A DNA stretch of 64,000 nucleotides from Bolinopsis microptera (Eukaryota > Ctenophora > Tentaculata > Lobata > Bolinopsidae). The stretch lies in contig NC_087076.1 in NCBI RefSeq assembly GCF_026151205.1, positions 19,649,919 through 19,713,918 of the forward strand, read 5' to 3'. The notes under the pieces were generated by a model. That model saw only the letters and a list, made by a program, of their open reading frames with translations. It did no database searches and was not told where the DNA came from. The position numbers and the translations under genes were made by a program. This document shows positions 59,301 through 64,000 of the stretch, piece by piece (the first letter of the stretch is position 1; every line of letters starts with the position of its first letter).

Positions 59301-59612
59301 GTCTCCTTAGCTTTCAAAGAACAGATGAACATGAAATTGGACTGGTACAGGGGTTTGGAGCCTGTCCTCGCGCTAGACCCATGTTTCTCTACCGATCATG
59401 TCACAGCCTACCGCACACTCAAAAACAATCACTCCAAGTTACTTTTCGAAAGAAACCCGAGTATCGCAAATCCACCAAAAGAGGACTTTCTTATTCACAA
59501 CGGTTTCAAGAAACGAATTCCTCCTCAATCAACACAACCCATCGGGAGTAAAATATTCACACCACACGTCATTACTAAAACTTTGAAATGTAACTTTAGA
59601 GAATATTGGTGA
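56370..59612 (+). CDS. LINE ORF2: APE endonuclease and reverse transcriptase
   Basis: 1080 codons from ATG 56370. Endonuclease residues 1-275: Asn in SWNIQ (11), Glu in QEI (42), GDFNSR (150-155), VVDYF (236-240) and SDHKP (262-266), all key positions kept. RT: ITPLHKKGD...NYRAVAVSS (568-590), FVDFRKAFDS (652-661), GTEQGHPLSPDLF (710-722), WADD (751-754; Trp where most LINEs have Tyr or Phe), then YCYLGIEI and a thumb. The protein nicks DNA and primes reverse transcription of its own RNA. The frame ends early at FREYW; the usual C-terminal tail lies in the next frame. Enzyme cores look intact. Confidence 0.93.
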   Translation: MNLQSKIISWNIQSTNTTFGSKFDDPQFCAVFDKFPIVCLQEIRQPVKHSGYRSFNKTRRDKKHGGVCIMVQNEISKGVKLEKSTIEDVVACKLDKNYFGVDNDIFIVNSYIKPANTSSKNSNISGFDTIRELDQFLNVLLSKGDVITCGDFNSRIGHDIDFIKEDKCGYESFIPLPEDYTPQEIPTRNSKDKKSNNYKRPFLEMLVNNELHILNGRTLGDSYGDFTCIQTSGASVVDYFIISPNCSKYLSHMTIQPFTCFSDHKPLLLALNFSPSNTLVNTKALHETYARAPLRYKITPDSLSSLRDTMMDPLVEECSKSLLETDYPEDLLGTYKLNEDITVHLNKIADKCLQKTKHPKITKKGSINKQPWFKQATREAKISCTRAAQIVSDFPNSDYLRKNFYQVKNTYKSLIDRTKNKYLDKLNTDIESGKILNWKQFKKLKKFKGRVDKFDCHDMDNFQKFFGKLYANAHSTITVENKEEMLQNAEAINNNFQPSPAQSILNGQISVDEISTAISSLKNGKSSSEDMICNEILKTLSTTNTQLLCKVFNRCLDTGTYPWNNSIITPLHKKGDKDNPDNYRAVAVSSTIGKLFSTIMLNRIIKFKNEYNPDPINQLGFAKGAQTYDHILTLNTITSKYKKLKVPVYAVFVDFRKAFDSVCREALFLKLAKLGITGKTFNVLKHMYKNSTGQIKLSGFVSEKFDINKGTEQGHPLSPDLFKIYIRDLSPRLEYDNCPKLMNQLISHLLWADDLILLALDPKTLQKQLDALNNFCLEWGVEINADKTKLMKFNARFDTYQPVPLKIGDHLLEEVESYCYLGIEIHKSGTFTNARTELKKKAMRALYAMKSSVNKSKLSFRSLTTLFDGLIKPIVLYGAPIYTPNMAIIKHITKQVDLNNMDADTKTKFQTSILKKVSLLNSEKVHLHFLKWSLGVNRKASNAGVWGESGRYPLIYECINLTLKYSQRLKNLKDNSLVSLAFKEQMNMKLDWYRGLEPVLALDPCFSTDHVTAYRTLKNNHSKLLFERNPSIANPPKEDFLIHNGFKKRIPPQSTQPIGSKIFTPHVITKTLKCNFREYW

Positions 59613-60093
59613 CCTAAAATCCAAATTTAACAAAGAGTATTACCTAGATAGTGTCATTAAATATGCAGACCGTGCTAATATCACAAGACTGCGGATCAGT
59701 GCACATCGACTCGAAATTGAACTTGGCCGATATAATCAAACTCCTCGTGACGAGCGAATATGCTCCTGGTGCAATATAGTCTTAGGTTCTGGTATTATTG
59801 AGAATGAAAATCACTTCCTTAACCATTGTGATCTTAACGCTGCATCGAGGCGTAAAGTCCTAGACAAGATCCAGTCACTCATATCAAATCCAATCAAACC
59901 GTCTGCGACATCTTATTCTGTTCACAATGTCATCCCTGGAGCAAACGTCCTCAAATTCATCAGCAACAACAGTGAAATTGTTGAACTTATCACGAACGAA
60001 AGTCAAGTCCAACTCACGAGAGTCGTTGCTAGGTTTGCCACTACGTGTTTTAACAACCGCAAGAAATTTGTTGACTCTCTGGCCAGTACATGA
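59596..60093 (+). pseudogene. Frameshifted ORF2 C-terminal tail with CCHC motif
   Basis: A +1 frame starting near 59596 reads NIGDLKSKFNKEYYLDSV and on to VARFATTCFNNRKKF, ending at TGA 60091-60093. It contains C-S-W-C and H-F-L-N-H-C, the CCHC motif found at the end of many LINE ORF2 proteins. The copy at 62.8-63.3 kb encodes a clear homologue, which shows that this tail belongs to the family. A small deletion or single-base shift near 59590 separated it from ORF2. Confidence 0.88.
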
Positions 60094-60330
60094 ACAGTGA
60101 ACACTGAAAAGCACTGTACCCGCTTTTGTTTCTTTTCGCGCAACGACGAGTGCGAACTGCAAAGTGACCTGGCTCAATCATTACAGCATTACCAAGGCGA
60201 CTGAAAACAAAATATTTTATGTCAAATCTTTATTTTTCACTTTAGTTAAGTTATATTAATATAATAAATTCAAATCTTATGATATTGTTATTATCTTAAC
60301 AGTTACTATTGTAGCTCAAGATTTTAAATT

Positions 60331-60377
60331 TGTATTCCTTGTATTCCTTGTATTCCTTGTATTCCTTGTATTCCTTG
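60331..60377 (+). repeat. 9-bp tandem 3' tail of the LINE
   Basis: Five perfect TGTATTCCT units and a partial one, directly after GATTTTAAATT. The inverted copy ends in the same units at 62471-62495. Confidence 0.92.
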
Positions 60378-60768
60378 GTTAAAATATGGCTAAGTTATGA
60401 CCATTTCAAAACTCATCGGATACTCCAGAGTCCAGACTAACGAGAATAATTACTATCCGTCTGGGTTTAATTCAACAAGGGTACCACGGTGCTGGCAAGC
60501 ACGACCGTTGCTCTTGTAGTTATACCTCTTATACTATTATACCCCTTGCTATTATACCCCCTTTACTGCTTTTTTCAGGCATTAAGACTCATCGGAAGTT
60601 GTTCAGCAGGTTTATTTTAAGTCCAAAACATTTTAATTCAATGTCAAAGATGACAGTAACATGACAGTTATAAGAAATAGTTATGTGGAGGTTTTTAAGG
60701 AATTTGCGCAAAATACGCGCCAGCACTGCTATACGAAATTCGGTAAAACCCAAAATCGCCATATTCAG

Positions 60769-60983
60769 GTGCCTTAAAAATCTGGAAATTCCTTGAAGCC
60801 CTCAAACTAGAGCAAGGACTAACAGACCAGAAGATCACGGAAAGACTGATGAGAAGACCTCCACCCCAGAGAGCTGCCAAGTGGATAAGGTACGACTCCC
60901 TTCTGGAATCCTTCATGCAAGCCTACGATTACCAGGAGTACGAAGTCATTGATTTTCTCTCTGCTGTTTCTGCTGCACTATGA
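60769..60983 (+). CDS. Possible terminal exon of a FLYWCH/MULE-type protein
   Basis: After an acceptor-like ATATTCAG, a plus frame runs 70 codons to TGA 60981: ALKIWKFLEALKLEQGLTDQ, then RRPPPQRAAKW and YEVIDFLSAVSAAL. The pattern W.F..ALK.EQ.L....I...G..P...-Y.....L is like the tail that follows FLYWCH or MULE transposase domains in many animal genes. No FLYWCH finger is seen upstream, so this is a fragment or a last exon. I am unsure of the family. Confidence 0.4.
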
Positions 60984-61170
60984 ATTCGACATTTGATTAT
61001 TGATATTATCGGTTTAACGATATTAAGATTTTATGATATTGGTATTTACATTTTCGATTGTACTATATTTCTATGACAGTTATACATTTTATTTAAATAA
61101 AATTATTTGCTTCAGTAGTATTCTAAAAGTAGAATTAAAGAAAAGTAAGATAAACTTGTCAATATATAGT

Positions 61171-61271
61171 GTTGTCACTATATAGTGCGTTTTGCACACT
61201 ATATAATGACAAAGATCAGCTGTCATTATAAAGTGCTTGTTACTTTATAGTGTTGTCACTATATAGTGTGA
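61171..61271. repeat. Cluster of CACTATATAGTG palindromes
   Basis: Perfect 12-bp palindromes at about 61176-61187 and 61258-61269 enclose another inverted pair (ATAATGACA/TGTCATTAT) and partial copies. The 100-bp block folds in several alternative ways. Confidence 0.85.
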
Positions 61272-61419
61272 TTACCTTAAAAACCATGTTAGAATTAAGA
61301 CAGAGATCTACAATTTTGCAGGGCGTTTAGATGTTGTCCAAATCGACTGCAAAAAAGTTTCAAGTTTCAGGAGTATCGGAAAGTAAGTTTTCTGGAACCG
61401 CTGTTTTAACTTTAAGATT

Positions 61420-61493
61420 GTCGTGATATATATATATATCACGACATATATATATATCAGTATCACGACTGTATATATACAGTATTCAGGGAT
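61420..61493. repeat. TA-rich palindromes
   Basis: A perfect 26-bp palindrome GTCGTGATATATA... at 61420-61445, followed by ATATCACGAC-like and CTGTATATATACAG palindromes. Confidence 0.85.
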
Positions 61494-61832
61494 AGACGCT
61501 AATTTGCCAGTCAATTGTAGCCTGGAATCAATTATCTGTAGATTCAAGAGTTAAAACGATACAGCTATTTCGAACCACGTGTCTTGAAGATAATTGTTTA
61601 GACTTTAGTTTACATTATATGAAAAAAATTATTTGACGTCATCAAGTTAACCGTTTTTGTAACTTGATTTTTGACAAAGTAACAAATTTTAAAATCGATT
61701 TTACACCTTTAAGAAGTAATTTAATTCAAAATTTATGAGGTCATAGTGAAGTTAGAAAATTGTTCAAGCATTCTGAAAATCTACCGGAAAGTATTCCTCG
61801 CTTGCTCCTTCATAAAGGACTGAACCAAGAAG

Positions 61833-62189
61833 ATGGCTCATCAAGTTTTCTGTCTTGCCCTAATTCCACCTTTTGCTTTTCCAATTCTCTTCCTAATTTT
61901 GGATAAGAATTATGTTGAGTTTGATAATAGAATTTACACGTGTACCTACTATACGGGCTCAGGAGGAACCTGGAAGTTCATGGTGAGGCCCATTGTCTGC
62001 ATCATTGCTCTCCTTCTCCCCATCGTTGTCATCATCAGTTCCACTATCCCTATTTTGAAGTATTTACTAGAGGCGACGAGCTCCGCACAGCGTGTCAGTG
62101 GAAGTGTTCCACGCGAAATTGTTAATAGGTTAAATTTCGAAACAATGATAACCAATCCATACCTTGATAAGAATTCAATTTTCTTCTAG
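61833..62189 (+). CDS. GPCR-like membrane fragment (TM4-TM5) or small membrane protein
   Basis: 118 codons, ATG to TAG. Two strong hydrophobic spans: VFCLALIPPFAFPILFLIL, and VRPIVCIIALLLPIVVII continuing into SSTIPILKYLL. Between them is a loop with a Cys (YTCTYYTGSGGTWKF), the layout of TM4, extracellular loop 2 and TM5 of a rhodopsin-class receptor. The end (NPYLDKNSIFF) does not reach TM6. It may be a receptor fragment caught between two LINEs, one exon of a larger gene, or an unrelated two-span protein. The ATG context and codon use are plausible but there is no further support. Confidence 0.4.
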   Translation: MAHQVFCLALIPPFAFPILFLILDKNYVEFDNRIYTCTYYTGSGGTWKFMVRPIVCIIALLLPIVVIISSTIPILKYLLEATSSAQRVSGSVPREIVNRLNFETMITNPYLDKNSIFF

Positions 62190-62470
62190 GTTATTTTTCA
62201 GCAAATCGGAACTCAAGTTTAACAATGTTGAGTTAATTTTGCTATAAAGTTACCGAAATGTGACAAAATTCACTTTTCCTGCCCTGACAGTAAAAATTCA
62301 ATGTGACAAAAATTGGCATTGGTTTCTATATTTCCTGTATAAATCAATTAAAAATATCTGGAGGGGGATATTTAAAACTTATAAGTGATACGAAAGATTT
62401 TATTAGCAGAAGCTTTCAAAATACTTGTGTAAATCGTCTTCAGCTGGGGATGATGTTGTGAAGGGAATTA

Positions 62471-63340
62471 GAATACAAGGAATACAAGGAATACAAATTT
62501 CAAATCTTAAGTTACAACAGCAACTGTCAAGATAATAAATATAATAGTGTTATAACTCGCTCCTCTCCATAATGATAATAATAATATTAACAAATATAAA
62601 TATAATTTTACTATATTAAATCTTTTATTTTATAGACTTTGTTGTATCGCCATTTGCATAGGGTACCCTTGCTAGATGAGTGCATAGTTTTGTAGGCAAC
62701 GGCGCTCAAAGAATGGTGTTGATAAATGTTTTAGATGTACGTTTATGACGCGGATCGTTGGTTACGTGTTACGGCAAGAATCGACGTTTATAGACTCCAA
62801 GAACTTTTTACGGTTGTTGAAACAGTTGGTGATGTACCTGGCGACAATTCTCGAAAGATGTATCTGGCACTCGTAAGTCAGTGATGTTAAGAAATCATTA
62901 TGATTGGAGATGAGCTTGACTAGGTTTGTATCAGGAGATATGCTGTGAATTGTTGAGTTTGAGGTACTGTCGCTCGACTTCGATGCCACCATGTTAATCT
63001 TATTAAGTATGTTCCGTCTAGCGACAGCGTTAATATCACAATGGTTTAAGAGATGTTCTTCGTTTTCGACAATATGGGCGCTATAAAGATAATGTTGCAC
63101 CATGTGCATATTCGATCTTCACGAGGAGTCTTGTTATATCTACATAATTCGACCTCCAGTCGGTGTACACTTATGCGGAGTCTGGTGGTATTTACCCTGT
63201 CGTTATAACTAACCACGTGATCTAGGTAACACTCTCTCCCAAAGCTTGATTTTAGATTGCGGTAGAAATCTAGTTTCTGAGAAGAGTTAATGTACAAGTT
63301 CCAAGACTCTTTGAAATACGTTTTGATCGGGTGATTATAT
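62471..63340 (-). mobile_element. 5'-truncated copy of the same LINE family, inverted
   Basis: On the minus strand, similarity begins near 63340 (INSSQKLDFYRNLKSSFG), runs through the ORF2 tail with CTWCN and HLLNHC, continues in the shared 3' untranslated region (ATTATCTTGACAGTTGC; ATTTGAAATTTG) and ends in about three TGTATTCCT units at 62495-62471. One frameshift lies between the two Cys pairs, near 63105. Protein identity with the 59.6-kb tail is roughly 50-60%, so this is a related subfamily and not a duplicate. Confidence 0.88.
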
Positions 63341-63445
63341 ATGGCGTAGTGGTGTCAATGATGAGTGGTGTGTGACGTGAAAGGGTATAGGGGTGAGGGT
63401 GGAAAAAGTGTTCAGATTACATTACAATAACATTAAAAAAATGTA

Positions 63446-64000
63446 TTAGGCTTGTGAGGTAGATGAAAAGGAAATGCCAGATGGCCTGGTCTTGAGGGAT
63501 GAGGCGATCTTGGGAAGGATGGGGTCCCATAGTGAGCTACATTTAGGGGCACGATCAGTACGGTTCATGGAGGGTTGTCTTATCTGGATAGCAGCATGTT
63601 CTGTCAGGTCAAGTTGAGATCGTGTGGTGAGTGATTTGAGGACTTCTATGTTGTTCCAGGAGATGGAATGTCCAGTGGTTAGGGCATGATGGGCGGGGGC
63701 GGATTTGATCCTGTCTGTGGTTTCGTCGAAGGCATTGTTGAGTCTGTAGCATCGTTCGTGTTCTTTCATTCGTTGGATGAGGGGTCTGTAGGTCTGTCCA
63801 GTGTACATCACTGTACTTGGAGGGACATTGTGAGCAGGATATCTCGTAGATGGTGTTGGGGGTGAGTTGAGTGGGGGGTGTGGTCTTCGTCTTGGTGAGA
63901 AGGTTGCGGAGAGTAGTGGCTGATGAGTGGGTCACTTTGATGTCGTGTTGTCCGAGTATCTTGGAGATGGGTTTGGAGAGTGAGGGATGGAAAGGAAGGG
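63446..64000 (-). pseudogene. Penelope-like element, GIY-YIG endonuclease end
   Basis: On the minus strand, from the window edge: SKPISKILGQHDIKVTHSSA, then IYEISCSQCPSKYS, a one-base frameshift, and YTGQTYRPLIQRMKEHERCY, ending ...DPILPKIASSLKTRPSGISF. The C..C followed by Y.GQT..PL..R..EH is the GIY-YIG-type domain that Penelope-like elements carry after their RT; the linker upstream is also typical. The RT lies beyond the window. The frameshift inside the nuclease makes it non-functional as read. Confidence 0.88.

Larger units (their letters stand above)
54250..60378 (+). mobile_element. Near-full-length CR1-group-like LINE
   Basis: ORF1 (54250-56319), a 50-bp gap, ORF2 (56370-59612), a frameshifted ORF2 tail (to 60093), about 240 bp of 3' untranslated sequence, and a terminal array of the 9-mer TGTATTCCT. 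The CR1 group is suggested by the esterase-type ORF1, APE endonuclease and a short tandem 3' end instead of poly(A). I could not define a target duplication. The 5' boundary is uncertain. Confidence 0.85.

Noticed and set aside
60695-60916. Minus-strand 73-codon frame
   Set aside because: Opposite strand of the better-supported FLYWCH-type plus frame.

Overview
This is animal nuclear DNA, most likely from an invertebrate. It is AT-rich, carries spliceosomal introns with GT/AG borders, contains metazoan-type genes (a relaxin-receptor-like GPCR and a Polycomb-like PHD protein), and holds a dense mix of eukaryotic mobile elements. I cannot name the species. There is no sign of bacterial genes, operons or CRISPR.

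Layout. 0-19 kb is gene-poor: a 971-bp element with CACAGTG-type ends and a 5-bp target duplication, microsatellites, pogo-like ends, a tRNA-derived SINE, a cluster of hairpins, a 72-bp near-perfect palindrome, a reverse transcriptase relic and an orphan LINE ORF1-like gene. 19.9-23.6 kb (minus) is a two-exon gene for a secreted-ectodomain GPCR with LDL-receptor class A modules; I recovered its signal-peptide exon across a 189-bp intron. From 27.4 to 51.7 kb (plus) seven phase-compatible exons build part of a Polycomb-like (PHF1/MTF2/PHF19 family) protein, covering the second PHD finger and the extended-homology region that follows it. Its introns hold most of the mobile DNA: a CCCGGT foldback, MITEs, a 6.7-kb block bounded by TTAA plus inverted ends, an RT relic, a giant inverted repeat with 1.38-kb arms, another foldback, and a young non-autonomous LTR element inserted antisense.

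54.2-60.4 kb is a nearly complete LINE. Its ORF1 seems to join a catalytically dead AlkB-like fold, coiled coil and an SGNH (GDSL) hydrolase domain; its ORF2 is an APE endonuclease plus RT whose C-terminal CCHC tail has been moved out of frame. The element ends in a 9-bp tandem tail. A 5'-truncated relative with the same tail lies in inverted orientation at 62.5-63.3 kb. Between them are a possible FLYWCH/MULE-type terminal exon, a cluster of small palindromes and a GPCR-like membrane fragment. The window ends in a Penelope-like GIY-YIG domain.

The two host genes are not obviously functionally linked. The strongest leads are the Polycomb-like gene model, the AlkB-like/SGNH ORF1 and its tail signature, the giant palindrome, and the CACAGTG-ended (Transib/RAG-like) element.
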